The notes beneath the pieces are model-generated. The model saw only the letters and a program-made list of their open reading frames with translations, was not told the DNA's origin and made no database searches. This document shows positions 35,920 through 45,173 of a stretch of 64,000 nucleotides of DNA, in pieces. Positions within the stretch are counted from its first letter, which is position 1, and the number at the start of each line of letters is the position of its first letter. The stretch is from NCBI GenBank assembly GCA_963785765.1, contig CAWAWM010000005.1:1-64000 (forward strand), in the 5' to 3' direction. Origin of the DNA: DATBGO01 sp963785765 (GTDB taxonomy: Bacteria; Actinomycetota; Actinomycetes; Streptosporangiales; Streptosporangiaceae). A program made the translations under genes and the position numbers.

Positions 35920-36555
35920 ATGACCACCGCGGTCATCGGCACTGGAGGGCTCGGATCGGTCATCGCCCGGGTGCTCGCCTCAGGCGGCGAGACCCTGCGG
36001 CTCTCCAGCGCCGACCAGGAGTCGGCACGAAGGCTGGCTGCCGAGATCGGCCGGCCTGCGGTCGCCGCCGTCGACAACCGCGACGCGTTGCAGGGCGCCG
36101 ATGCCGTCGTCCTCGCGCTGCGGTTTGGCGTGCTGAAGGGCGTTATAGGCGAGATCGCCGAGCCGCTAACCGGCAAGCTCGTGGTCGTTCCGAGCAACCC
36201 GGTCGGCATCGATGCGCAAGGTAACCTCCAACGTCTCCTGCCGGAAGGACAATCCTCCGGCGAGGTGGTAGCCGGGTGGTTGCCGGCGGGGGCGCGCTTG
36301 GCCATGGCGTTCGGATCCATGTCGGGCAATCTCTTCGAGTCCGCTAGCAACCGGTCACCGGAGCCAGCGGCCCTCTTCTACGCGACCGACGACGACCGTG
36401 CGGGCGAGGAAGTCGAGCGGTTGATCCGGACGGCCGGCTTCGAGCCGGTGAAGGTCGGCGGGATCGACCAGTCGGGCCGGCTCGAGGTGGGCGGCGACCT
36501 TCACGATCTCGTAGTCGGCCCGGAAGACGCGCGGTCATTGATCAGTGGGGCCTGA
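35920..36555 (+). CDS. NADP/F420-dependent oxidoreductase-like dinucleotide-binding protein
   Basis: 211 residues from ATG 35920 with GCGGAGG upstream. MTTAVIGTGGLGSVIARVLASGGETLRL is a GxGxxG nucleotide-binding fold of the F420_oxidored (PF03807) family; ADAVVLALRFGVLKGVI and LVVVPSNPVG follow the NADP-dependent F420 reductase pattern. The C-terminus GGIDQSGRLEVGGDL matches the family's end. Possibly an F420H2:NADP oxidoreductase or a related reductase working with the upstream VOC protein. It converges with the antitoxin gene, which ends four bases beyond. Confidence 0.82.
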   Translation: MTTAVIGTGGLGSVIARVLASGGETLRLSSADQESARRLAAEIGRPAVAAVDNRDALQGADAVVLALRFGVLKGVIGEIAEPLTGKLVVVPSNPVGIDAQGNLQRLLPEGQSSGEVVAGWLPAGARLAMAFGSMSGNLFESASNRSPEPAALFYATDDDRAGEEVERLIRTAGFEPVKVGGIDQSGRLEVGGDLHDLVVGPEDARSLISGA

Positions 36556-36558
36556 TCA

Positions 36559-36791
36559 TTAATCGAAGTCCGCCGCAAGAGTCTCGGCCGTCCTGGGGGT
36601 AGGTCGAGTTCCACGCCTCCTAGCTCCCCAAAGCGGGCAAGCATTGCCTGGAGCAAGCCGTCCGTTTCGCCGGGCTCGCTGAGTGCATCTGTGAGGATTG
36701 CGCGGGCTTCAGCCTTCATGGACCGGCCGTGGCGTGCGGCTCGGACGCGCAGTCGCTCCTTAACCCGAGCGTCAAGGTTACGGATACTCAT
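36559..36791 (-). CDS. FitA-like ribbon-helix-helix antitoxin, homopolymer frameshift near the end
   Basis: ATG 36791. MSIRNLDARVKERLRVRAARHGRSMKAEARAILTDAL is the Arc/MetJ-type FitA DNA-binding region, followed by LLQAMLARFGELGGVELDLPP. As written the frame continues into the neighbouring gene, but one extra C in the run of five (complement of 36594-36598) restores the ending PPRTAETLAADFD with a TAA at 36559-36561, the typical VapB/FitA acidic tail. No PIN toxin follows: the next gene is convergent. It is therefore an orphan antitoxin or a control element for a distant VapC. No clear ribosome site. Confidence 0.78.
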
Positions 36792-37010
36792 AGCAGACAG
36801 CGCGGCCACCGCCTCTCGTTTGCTAGCAATGCAAGCATCCCGCTTCTGGGTATCTGAGTATCTGGCATCGGCCCCCGTCCAGGGTGCTCTGCCGACTTTC
36901 ATGATCGTCTACCACTCACGCTCCACGGTCGTCACAAAAATGAAGGGTCTTCGGAAGCGGTCGCAACGACTTGGCGACCGGCCTGAAGGCTGGAGACGAA
37001 GGTGATCAGG

Positions 37011-37415
37011 ATGAGTCCTCCTGGGCAGGGCGACGACGGCACCGGCCGTTCCTGGACGGCGCCCCGGTCCGGGTTCTGGCGGAGCTTCTCCTTCGCCGGA
37101 CAGGGGGTATGGCATGCGGTGCGCTCCCAGCGGAACATGCGGGTCCATCTGCTGGCCGCGGCCTGCGCGATCACGGCCGGGCTGGTCGTGGGGATCAGCG
37201 CGGTGGACTGGGCCTGCATCGCAGCGGCCATCGGGCTGGTGCTCACCGCCGAGGCGTTCAACACGGTCATCGAGGCGCTCACGGACCTTTACACCGACCG
37301 GTACCATCCGCTGGCCAAGATCGCGAAGGACACCGCGGCCGGGGCCGTGCTGATCGCCTCGGTGGCCGCCCTCGGCGTGGGCATCGCGGTCTTCCTGCCC
37401 AGGCTGCTCGGTTAG
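37011..37415 (+). CDS. dgkA: Diacylglycerol/undecaprenol kinase (DagK family)
   Basis: 134 residues from ATG 37011; GAAGGTG lies just upstream, and a GTG at 37002 is an alternative. SFSFAGQGVWHAVRSQRNMRVHLLAAACAI is the amphipathic helix and first membrane helix; EAFNTVIEALTDLY carries the catalytic Glu and Asn; LAKIAKDTAAGAVLIASVAAL is the second conserved motif. In Gram-positive bacteria this family phosphorylates undecaprenol, replenishing the lipid carrier used by the polysaccharide genes of this window. It stands alone. Confidence 0.87.
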   Translation: MSPPGQGDDGTGRSWTAPRSGFWRSFSFAGQGVWHAVRSQRNMRVHLLAAACAITAGLVVGISAVDWACIAAAIGLVLTAEAFNTVIEALTDLYTDRYHPLAKIAKDTAAGAVLIASVAALGVGIAVFLPRLLG

Positions 37416-37666
37416 TGAGGCTCACGCTGCAGCTGAGGTACGCGACGAGGCGGCTGTCGAAGAGAGGAGAAATCGTTGCCGGGATCGCGGCGATGGCACT
37501 GTCTTGCGAGGTAACCCTCGGATGCCCGCTCCGGCATCAGCCGGGCGATGCTGCGTCGTGATTTGCTTCAGGTTCATTTCGTCATGAGCTGGACGAGACG
37601 ATCGGAGGGGTCGACGGCCGATTCCCCGCAGGAATGGTCATCCGCGCGAGGCTTCAGAGTCCGCAG

Positions 37667-37924
37667 CTAGCTGGCCAGCGCCCGGTCAACCAGGGCCCGG
37701 TAGTCATCAACGAGGCCCGGCAGCAGCCGCAAGTGAACGATGGTGCCGTCACCCGCCGGGACAAGATCAATTACCTGGCACACAGCGGCCACGTCCTCGT
37801 CCCCAGCAACGACGAGAGCGCCTGGCGTTATCTGGGCAGGGTCACGGGCCTCATCCAGGAACGTCCACAGGTAACCAGTCTGATCCTCATCGTTGAGGTC
37901 AGCGGCGATATCGACCCGGTACAT
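37667..37924 (-). CDS. Small hypothetical protein, partner of the gene at 37926
   Basis: 85 residues, ATG 37924 with GAGGAGGG upstream. Acidic: YRVDIAADLNDEDQTGYLWTFLDEARDPAQITPGALVVAGDEDVAAVCQVIDLV, then HLRLLPGLVDDYRALVDRAL. I do not recognise the family. Its start lies one base after the TGA of the preceding gene (TGAGATG), so the two are translationally coupled and probably form one functional unit. Good ribosome site and codon bias argue it is real. Confidence 0.7.
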   Translation of the reverse strand: MYRVDIAADLNDEDQTGYLWTFLDEARDPAQITPGALVVAGDEDVAAVCQVIDLVPAGDGTIVHLRLLPGLVDDYRALVDRALAS

Positions 37925-37925
37925 C

Positions 37926-38353
37926 TCAGCCCTCCTCTCCCCACACAGCAGTTCTAGCGTACTGGGGATTGGGCCGGGCAGGACCGAGCGCCGCCAGTAG
38001 TTCGGCCAGCTCCCGATCGTCGGCGCGACGCAGGCGGACCGAGAAGTGCGGCCGCTGCCCGGTGGCCAGCAGCTCGAACCCGTGCTCGCCGAGCTGGCCG
38101 ACGGTCGGCAGGTAAATCGCGCGGAAACTCGTGAACCGCCGCCGGAGCAGGACGTCCAACGACATTCCGAGAACTGCGAAGACAGAGATGCCGAGCAACG
38201 GCTGGCCGTCAAGGGACAGGCCCGAGCTGTTCGCAGCGCGTGACCGCGCAGCTTGTCAATAGTGTCTCGACCGCCGCGGACCACCATCGTCGCGCCCGGG
38301 AGCGGCTGCTCAGCGCGCAGCAGCACACGCTGCTCGATCCTTGTGGCTGACAT
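37926..38353 (-). CDS. Hypothetical protein, one frameshift
   Basis: About 142 residues when joined. The N-terminus MSATRIEQRVLLRAEQPLPGATMVVRGGRDTIDKLRGHALRTARA is followed, after a one-base shift near 38215, by LDGQPLLGISVFAVLGMSLDVLLRRRFTSFRAIYLPTVGQLGEHGFELLATGQRPHFSVRL and ends GEEG. Family unknown to me. The conserved-looking, charge-patterned product and coupling to the 85-residue downstream gene suggest a two-gene module, perhaps toxin-antitoxin-like, but no catalytic motif supports that. Confidence 0.6.
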
Positions 38354-38665
38354 TCGCCCAGGCTAGCGACTCCTACCGTCATTCCCCGGCGTCCGCTGTC
38401 GCAGGTCCTTCCTCCGTCAAGAGGATCTGACACGCGCTCGGGGCGGGCTCGCCGGATCTTGGTTCTTGATCTGGACTCGACCGCTCTTGATCTTGAACCT
38501 TCGATGCGTTCCAACACGGCCGTCGAGGTGCGTCGCCCGGCTTGTTGCCGCTGGGTTGTGAGCACTGCGACGTGGGTCCTGACCCTGTGACTTCAGGGGT
38601 AGTGAGGCGCCGCCCGGTGTGCGACGCTGATATCACCAACTTCAGGCAACCGGGAGAAAAGCCTG
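38354..38665. other. Intergenic stretch with no recognisable gene
   Basis: About 310 bases between divergent genes. It must hold promoters for both sides. A GAGGATCT/AGATC-rich patch near 38420-38500 has short repeats (GATCT, TCTTGATCT) but no clear open frame, terminator or promoter that I can defend. Confidence 0.4.
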
Positions 38666-38872
38666 ATGTCTGAGCAAACCGAGGTCAACCCGGCGATCGT
38701 GCTCGTGCACGGCGACTTCGCGGATGCGTCCAGCTGGAACGGCGTCATCGAGCGGTTGCAGCAGCAGGCTTATACCGTCGTCGCTCCCAACTGCCGTTGG
38801 CGGCTCGGACTGGCGGAGGGCGAAATGCTTTTACCCAAGCCGTCGTCGACATCGACCGCAACTGACCGGTGA
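38666..38872 (+). pseudogene. Alpha/beta hydrolase, N-terminal fragment
   Basis: ATG 38666 with GGGAG upstream. EVNPAIVLVHGDFADASSWNGVIERLQQQAYTVVAPNCRW is the opening of the common alpha/beta hydrolase family in which HGAFADASSW is conserved (here HGDFADASSW). After 45 residues similarity stops and the frame ends at 38872; nucleophile elbow and His are absent. Possibly deleted in the event that brought the epoxide hydrolase gene close. Confidence 0.72.
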
Positions 38873-38984
38873 AGATCAGGCCGCCAGCGGCCACCCGAGC
38901 GCGACCTCGGATGCGGGTACAGCCCAGAGAGTTGACCCCGGGCCGCGCGGAATCGCAAAGGTTAGGCGGAAATAGGAGGCAAAG

Positions 38985-40184
38985 ATGCCCGCCGGAGACA
39001 ACACTGTCCGCCCGTTCCGCATCGACGTTCCGGACGCGGAACTCACCGAATTGCGGCGGCGCGTAAACGCGACCAGGTGGCCCGAGCGCGAGACGGTCAC
39101 CGACGACTCGCAGGGCGTACGGCTCGCGATGATGCAGGACCTCGCGCGCTACTGGGGGACACACTACGACTGGGGGAAGTGCGAGGCGAAACTGAATGCC
39201 CTGCCGAACTTCCTGACCGAGATCGACGGGCTTGACATTCACTTCATCCACGTCCGCTCGCAGCACGAGGACGCGCTGCCGCTGATCGTCACGCACGGGT
39301 GGCCCGGCTCGATCATCGAGCAGCTGAAGATCATCGAGCCGCTCACCAACCCGACCGCGCATGGCGCGAGCGCGGCGGACGCGTTCCATCTGGTGATTCC
39401 CTCGCTGCCCGGGCACGGGTTCTCCGCCAAGCCGGCCACCACCGGCTGGGATCCCGTCCGCATCGCACGTGCCTGGGTAGTGCTGATGAAGCGCCTCGGA
39501 TACAACCGGTTCGTGGCACAGGGCGGCGACTGGGGCGCGGCCGTCACGCAGACGATGGGCGAACAGGCCGCACCGGAGCTGCTCGGCATTCACTCCAACA
39601 TGCCCGGGACCGCTCCAGCCGACGTCACCCAGGGCTTCGAGCGCGGCGACCCGCCGCCATCCGGCCTGTCCGACGAGGAGCTCCGCGCGTATGAGCAGCT
39701 GAGCAACTTCTATGCCAAGCACGTGGCCTACGCACTCATCATGGCGACGCGGCCGCAAACGCTGTACGGACTGGCGGACTCACCCGCCGACCTCGCCGCG
39801 TTCATGCTGGACCACGGTGACGGCACCGGCCAGCCCGGGCTCGTCGAGCAAGTCCTGCGGGGAACCCTGGCCAGCGACCTGACCCGAGACGACCTCCTCG
39901 ACAACATCACGCTCTACTGGCTGACGAACACCGGGGTTTCCTCGGCCCGTCTGTACTGGGAGAACAAGGCGGACTTCTTCAACGCCAAGAACATCTCCAT
40001 TCCGTTTGCCATCAGCGTCTTCCCGGACGAGCTCTATCAAGCCCCCCGGAGCTGGGCCGAGCGCGCGTATCCCAAGAACCTCATCTATTACAACAGGCTC
40101 GACCGAGGGGGCCACTTCGCGGCGTGGGAACAGCCGGACCTGTTCGCCGCCGAGATGCGGGCCGCTTTCCGGTCACTGCGCTAG
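38985..40184 (+). CDS. Epoxide hydrolase (EHN-domain, alpha/beta hydrolase)
   Basis: 399 residues, ATG 38985 with AGGAGG seven bases upstream. The N-terminal VRPFRIDVPDAELTELRRRVNATRWPE is the EHN domain; VTHGWPGSIIEQLKII is the HGWPGS oxyanion loop; FVAQGGDWGAAVTQTMG holds the Asp nucleophile; YYNRLDRGGHFAAWEQPDLF holds the catalytic His. Both microsomal-type epoxide hydrolase halves are complete. It likely opens epoxides of xenobiotics or secondary metabolites. Followed by a strong terminator-like hairpin at 40202. Confidence 0.9.
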   Translation: MPAGDNTVRPFRIDVPDAELTELRRRVNATRWPERETVTDDSQGVRLAMMQDLARYWGTHYDWGKCEAKLNALPNFLTEIDGLDIHFIHVRSQHEDALPLIVTHGWPGSIIEQLKIIEPLTNPTAHGASAADAFHLVIPSLPGHGFSAKPATTGWDPVRIARAWVVLMKRLGYNRFVAQGGDWGAAVTQTMGEQAAPELLGIHSNMPGTAPADVTQGFERGDPPPSGLSDEELRAYEQLSNFYAKHVAYALIMATRPQTLYGLADSPADLAAFMLDHGDGTGQPGLVEQVLRGTLASDLTRDDLLDNITLYWLTNTGVSSARLYWENKADFFNAKNISIPFAISVFPDELYQAPRSWAERAYPKNLIYYNRLDRGGHFAAWEQPDLFAAEMRAAFRSLR

Positions 40185-40201
40185 CCGGGCAGCGGCGGGC
40201 A

Positions 40202-40224
40202 GGCGCGCCCAGACTGGGCGCGCC
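40202..40224 (+). terminator. Hairpin after the epoxide hydrolase gene
   Basis: GGCGCGCCCA (40202-40211) and TGGGCGCGCC (40215-40224) form a perfect 10-pair stem with a three-base loop, 18 bases after the stop. No T-run follows, as is common in actinomycetes. Confidence 0.65.
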
Positions 40225-40295
40225 GGCCGCCGCGGACCTGGCGACACCGGCCGGGAGCGTCCGGGCCGGGACATCCAGCCCAGGAAGGCATCGTC

Positions 40296-41316
40296 ATGAA
40301 CCCACACTGGCGCACGCCCGCCGGACTGCACACGGCCTCGGTCCGGCTGCCCGTTGAGGGCGAATTGCCCGCGTTCGACGGCGCGACCGGGTGGCTCAAT
40401 TCGCCGCCGCTGACACCAGCAGGCCTGCGCGGGAACGTCGTCCTGGCTGGCTTCTGGACCTATACCTGCATCAACTGGCTACGCCAGCTTCCCTATGTCC
40501 GCGCCTGGTCCGCGAAATACGCCGGCCACGGGCTGGCCGTGATCGGCGTGCACACGCCGGAGTTCTCGTTCGAGCACAACTCCGATAACGTCAGCCAGGC
40601 CGCGAAGGATATGGGAATCACCTACCCAGTCGCGCTCGATAGCGACTATGCGATATGGCGCGCCTTTTCCAATCACTACTGGCCCGCTCTCTACTTCGCC
40701 GACGCCCAGGGACATATCCGGCATCACCACTTCGGCGAAGGCGAATACCAGCAGTCGGAAATGATCATCCAGCAGCTGCTGGCCGAGGCCGGATCCGGCG
40801 ACGTCGGCCAGGAACTCGTATCGGTTGATGCCCGCGGTATCGAAGCGCCTGCCGACTGGGCCAGCCTGAGATCACCGGAGAACTACACCGGCTATGAACG
40901 CACCGAGAATTTCGCCTCCCCCGGCGGCGTCCAGCCGGGCCAGCGGCACAGCTACGCTGCCCCGGCGCGGCTGGGACTCAACGACTGGGCCCTGTCCGGG
41001 GACTGGACGATGGAAGCAGAGGCCGCCACGCTGAACGCGCCCGACGGGCGGATCGTCTGCCGGTTCCACGCCCGCGATCTTCACCTCGTCCTGGGGCCGC
41101 CGAGACCAGGAACCTCGGTGCGGTTCCGCGCTGCTCATCGACGGACAGCCACCGGGCGCGGACCGCGGAGCCGACGTCGACGATCAGGGCCACGGGAAGG
41201 TCACGCAGCAGCGGCTCTACCAGCTCATCCGGCAGCGCGGCCGCATCACCGACCGCACCTTCGAGATCGCCTTCCTCGACCCGGGAGTCCAGGCATACGT
41301 GTTCACCTTCGGCTAG
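40296..41316 (+). CDS. DipZ C-domain-like thioredoxin-fold protein, one frameshift
   Basis: About 340 residues when joined. ATG 40296 (AGGAAGG upstream). GLRGNVVLAGFWTYTCINWLRQLPYVRAWSAKYAGHGLAVIGVHTPEF aligns with the thioredoxin-like domain of mycobacterial DipZ, but the CxxC is CINW: the resolving Cys is Trp. The second part, YTGYERTENFASPGG, LNDWALSGDWTMEAEAATLNAPDGRIVCRFHARDLHLVLGP, is the DipZ C-terminal beta-sandwich. Near 41130 a base change breaks the frame; VLIDGQPPGADRGADVD continues to TAG at 41314. No membrane or signal segment, so cytoplasmic as annotated. Confidence 0.8.
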
Positions 41317-41370
41317 TTACCCAGGCTCACGACGCCATGTCGATCGAAGGCCCGGCGCCCCGCTCGCCCC

Positions 41371-41973
41371 TTATAGACCGGGCGTTGCCCGTGGGTCGCG
41401 TCCCATGAAGGCAGCGAGGCGTTCCCAGTCGTCAGCATCGGGAGCTGGGCAGACCTCCGCCCCGAACGGGGCTCCAGGCTCGACCATGTTGCGGTACTGA
41501 GGTTTGATCATGGCCCGTGCCGCCTCGAGCGCCGGCCCGGCGAGGGAAGGATCCAGCTTGTCGATCTGTCCGGTGGCTCTGGCCAAGTCCCAGGCGTGTG
41601 CGGCCAGCTCGGCCAGGTACATGTCCACCAGGGTGGCCCCCGTGTACTCCTCGCCCCACGGCATGGTGTACCTCAGCGACAAGCTGGAATTGTCGCCCCA
41701 TGCTTGTGCCGCCTGTTCCGCAGCGCTGCGGAGCTGACCGGGCGCGTCGGACAGCTCCACGTGCGGGGACTTGTCTCCGGGCGGGGGTGCCTGCCCGCGG
41801 CCGAGAGCGGCCGCCCGGTGGCCCGCTTCGACGAGGTGGTCGATCAGTCCGGCCACGTCGTACTTGGGGCACGGTGTCGGGTGGCCGAGCTCGTCAGCAA
41901 CTATTCCTGACACGATCGCCGCAGCGTTCTCGTAAGAATCCAGCAACGTGCTCCGGCGGTCAGAATCGGCCAT
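41371..41973 (-). CDS. TIGR03086-family DinB-like metal-binding protein
   Basis: 200 residues, ATG 41973 with GAGGAGG upstream. TPCPKYDVAGLIDHLVEAGHRAAALG and YTMPWGEEYTGATLVDMYLAELAAHAWDLARATGQ show the paired His of the mycothiol-dependent maleylpyruvate isomerase/DinB four-helix fold; FGAEVCPAPDADDWERLAAFMGRDP is the family's C-terminal pattern. Such proteins are thought to act as thiol S-transferases, but most, this one included, have no known substrate. Single gene. Confidence 0.85.
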   Translation of the reverse strand: MADSDRRSTLLDSYENAAAIVSGIVADELGHPTPCPKYDVAGLIDHLVEAGHRAAALGRGQAPPPGDKSPHVELSDAPGQLRSAAEQAAQAWGDNSSLSLRYTMPWGEEYTGATLVDMYLAELAAHAWDLARATGQIDKLDPSLAGPALEAARAMIKPQYRNMVEPGAPFGAEVCPAPDADDWERLAAFMGRDPRATPGL

Positions 41974-42034
41974 GCGGTTCCTCCTCGGTTGACCGGCTAG
42001 CCACGCCGGTCGCCGGTTCGCGAGCGCACCGAGG

Positions 42035-42184
42035 GACGACTATCTCACGGCGGACCGCGTCGCCGGGAACATACCGCTGGGCCGTGCGGGTGAACCCGGC
42101 GAGATCGCCCCGGACATCGCGTGGCTGCTCGGACCCGAAGCCTCGTACGTAACGGGCGCGGTGCTCCGCGTCGCTGGCGGCCTA
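42035..42184 (+). pseudogene. C-terminal remnant of a short-chain dehydrogenase
   Basis: The frame reads DDYLTADRVAGNIPLGRAGEPGEIAPDIAWLLGPEASYVTGAVLRVAGGL, the unmistakable end of a classical SDR (PLGRxGEPxEIA ... YVTG). Nothing of the Rossmann or catalytic part precedes it; the 5' side joins the TIGR03086 promoter region directly. A leftover of a deletion. Confidence 0.75.
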
Positions 42185-42206
42185 GAGGACCTGCCCAGGC
42201 TGTTCG

Positions 42207-42638
42207 CTACTGAGGCTGACCTTCGTCGTGCAGGAACGGGGCGTAGGAGATGCCGACGATCAAGCCATCCTCGGTGAGAAGCCGGGCCACCGTCTGTCCC
42301 CACGGCTCCGTGCGCGCCGGGTGCAGCAGCTCGTAGCCCGCGCGCTGAAGCTCGCTGCCTGCCGCTGCGACCGCTTCTGCGTCCTCGACCTCGAACTCGA
42401 TGGAGGCCTGGGGGACCACCCGGCCGGCGGGCCACGTCGGGGTGCCAAAGCACGCCTCGGCCGCCTGTGAGAGCGGCCACACGCCGAAGTGCCTGCTGCC
42501 GGGGATGCTCTCGCTGGAGTAGTACTCATCGGCTTCGTATTTCTGCAGCGGCAGGCCGAGGGCATCAACGAACAGCTTGCGGCTCTGCGGCGGGTCAGCG
42601 GCAACGACTGCCGTGCTCGCGATGAAGAGAACGTTCAT
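42207..42638 (-). CDS. VOC-superfamily protein
   Basis: 143 residues from ATG 42638. MNVLFIASTAVVAADPPQSRKLFVDALGLPLQ and ASIEFEVEDAEAVAAAGSELQRAGYELLHPARTEPWGQTVARLLTEDGLIVGISYAPF correspond to the two halves of a glyoxalase/dioxygenase fold. The terminal motif GLIVGISY lacks the usual metal Glu (cf. GxxxEV), so it may bind substrate without metal. An upstream extension to 42710 has no better start. Function unknown. Confidence 0.75.
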   Translation of the reverse strand: MNVLFIASTAVVAADPPQSRKLFVDALGLPLQKYEADEYYSSESIPGSRHFGVWPLSQAAEACFGTPTWPAGRVVPQASIEFEVEDAEAVAAAGSELQRAGYELLHPARTEPWGQTVARLLTEDGLIVGISYAPFLHDEGQPQ

Positions 42639-42805
42639 GTGGCACAGGCTACGAGCCGCCACCGACAAGGCGACAGGTTGCTTACCGGGGCTCGTGCGGC
42701 CAATCAGCAAGACCTGTCAGGAAATCACATGAGTGATCATGTTTCATCGGGGCACCTGGGGCCGGTGCGGGCGCGGGAACGCGTGCCCATGAGGGAGGCA
42801 GAACC

Positions 42806-45098
42806 ATGCGGCTCAGGACCGGCCACCTTGGTCGTCGGGTTCCTCAAGCGGCGCTGGGCGCCAGCGCGCTGGCCCTGACGGCGGCTCTCATTCCCGCCGT
42901 GGGCAGCGTTGCGCCGGTCCAGGCGGCCAGTCACGCCACGAGCGGAGGCGCCACCAGTAACACCGCCGCCGCCCCGGGCGCCGCTCCCGCCGGTGGCGCC
43001 GCGCCCGGCGGCCCTGGCCAGACGGCCGTCTTTGCCCCGGCCAACAAGACCGGGTTCGGCACCGCCTACGGGACCAGGAGCAAGGTCTGGTACACCCTCC
43101 AGGGCGGCCGGATGAGCGAGGTCTACTACCCTGACCTGGGCACGCCCAGCGTGCGGGACCTCGACTTCGTCGTCACCGACGGCCACGGCCTCGTGGAGCG
43201 GGTGACCGCCGCCTCAACCACGGTGGCCAGGCAGGTGGGCAGCCGGAGCCTGACCTACCAGCTCATCGACACCGAGACGCACCACCGCTGGCAGCTGAGT
43301 ACCACCTACGTCACGGACCCGGCCCGGGCCACCGTGCTCATCAAGCTGCGCTTTGCCTCCCTCGACGGCCGCCGGTACCGGCTCTATCTCCTTTACGAGC
43401 CCGCGCTCGGCAACAACGGGAACGACAACAGCGGCTACACCAGGCACGGCGCCCTGCTCGCCACGGGCAATGGGCTGGCCAGCGCGCTCACCGCCAGGAC
43501 CGGCTTCACCGAGACGTCCAACGGCTTCCTCGGGACCTCCGACGGCTGGACCGACCTGCACGCCCACGGCCGGATGGCCTGGCACTACAGCTCCGCCACC
43601 GACGGGGACGTGGTCCAGACGGCGCGGCTGCCGCTCACTGGCCTGCCCGGGCACGCCACCGACACGCTGTCCCTGGGCTTTTCCACCGGCGCGGCGGGCG
43701 CACTGACCGCCAGCGGGACCTCGCTGCGGGCGGGCTTCAGCGCCGTGGCCCGCCGCTACGCGGCCACCTGGCACGGCTACCTGGCCACGCTGCGCCGGCC
43801 GCCGGCGAGCCTGCGCGGAGCCAGGCAGCGGCGGCTGTACACGGTGTCGGAAATGGTGCTCGCCGCGCTGGAGGACAAGACCTACCGCGGCGCCTTCGTG
43901 GCCTCCCCGACCATGCCGTGGGCCTGGGGGACCGGGCTGTCGACGCCCACCGGTGCCTACCACCTGGTCTGGGCGCGGGACGCTGACGAGATGGCCACGG
44001 CACTCATCGCCGACGGGGACCGCGCCGCGGCGGTGCGAGCCCTGGAGTACCTGTTCCGCTATCAGCAGGAAGCCAACGGCTCCTTCCCGGCCAACTCCAC
44101 GCTGGCGGGCAAGCCGGTCTTCACGGCCCTCGAACTGGACGAGGTCGCGTTCCCCATCCTGCTCGACTACCAGCTCGGCCGGACCGACGCGGCGGACTGG
44201 CGGCACGTCGAGCGGGCCGCCAACTTCCTGCTCAGCTATCAGTCCGGCAGCGAGCGCGCGCCCTGGAGCCCGGAGGAGCGCTGGGAGAACCAGAGCGGCT
44301 ACTCGCCCGCCACCATCGCCGCCGAGATCGCCGGCCTGGTCTGTGCCGCCCGGATCGCGTCGGCCAACGGGCAGGCGGCGATTGCCCGCCACTACCTGGC
44401 CGTGGCCGACCAATGGCAGCGCAACGTCGAGGCGTGGACGGTGACCACGAACGGGCCCTTGTCGCCTCAGCCGTACTTCCTGCGGCTGTCCAAGAACGGC
44501 GACCCGAACGCGGCCACCACCTACTCGCTCGGCGACAGCGGGCCGTCCGCCATCGACCAGCGCCGGGTCGTGGACCCGAGCTTCCTCGAGCTGGTCCGGC
44601 TGGGCGTCGGCCGGCCAGCAACCCCGCCGTGCGCAACACCGTCAAGGTCGTCGACGCTCAGCTCGGGGTGCAGACCCCCGAGGGCCTGCTGTGGCACCGC
44701 TACAGCGAGGACGGCTACGGCGAGACGGCCACCGGCGGTCCGTGGGGCCTTAACCCGCCCGACAGCTACGCCACCCGGGCCGGCTGTGGGTCCTGCTGGC
44801 GGGGGAACGCGGCGAATACGATCTGCTGGCCGGCCAGCCGGCCGCGGCGCGGCAGGAACTGGCCACCATGGCGGGCGCGGCCACGCCTAGCTACTTCCTG
44901 CCGGAGCAGGTCTGGGACAACAATCCGCAGGCCGGCCAGCCCGGCTTCGCGACCGGCACCGCGACCATGTCGGCCACCCCGCTCGGCTGGACCACCGCCC
45001 AGTACATCCGGCTGGCCTGGTCCATCCAGGCAGGCCACCCGGTCGAGCAGCCAGCCGCCGTGGCCTGCAGGTACGCGCGAGCCTGTCCCGCTAGCTGA
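42806..45098 (+). CDS. Secreted glycoside hydrolase family 15 (glucoamylase/glucodextranase), two frameshifts
   Basis: ATG 42806 with GGGAGG upstream. Signal peptide of 40 residues ending VAPVQAA, then a Thr/Ala/Gly-rich linker. N-terminal beta-sandwich (GFGTAYGTRSKVWYTLQGGRMSEVYYPDLGTPSVRDLDFVV), then the alpha/alpha barrel: MPWAWGTG, YHLVWARDADEMATALIADGD, SFPANSTLAGKPVF and EERWENQSGYSPATIAAEIAGL with the acid region. Intact to about 44605 (600 residues); shifts near 44620 and 44790 separate LGVQTPEGLLWHRYSEDGYGE and SYFLPEQVWDNNPQAG, where LPEQVWD carries the catalytic base. It hydrolyses alpha-glucans outside the cell. A terminator follows. Confidence 0.85.
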
Positions 45099-45105
45099 CC
45101 GGGCA

Positions 45106-45135
45106 CCGGGGCGCGTCCGTCAGCACGCGCCCCGG
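45106..45135 (+). terminator. Hairpin after the glucoamylase gene
   Basis: CCGGGGCGCGT (45106-45116) and ACGCGCCCCGG (45125-45135) form a perfect 11-pair stem with an eight-base loop, seven bases after the glucoamylase stop and before the next GTG start. No T-run. Confidence 0.7.
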
Positions 45136-45173
45136 ATGGCCGGTCGCCGAGACCGCCCGGCCAACGTATCGTC

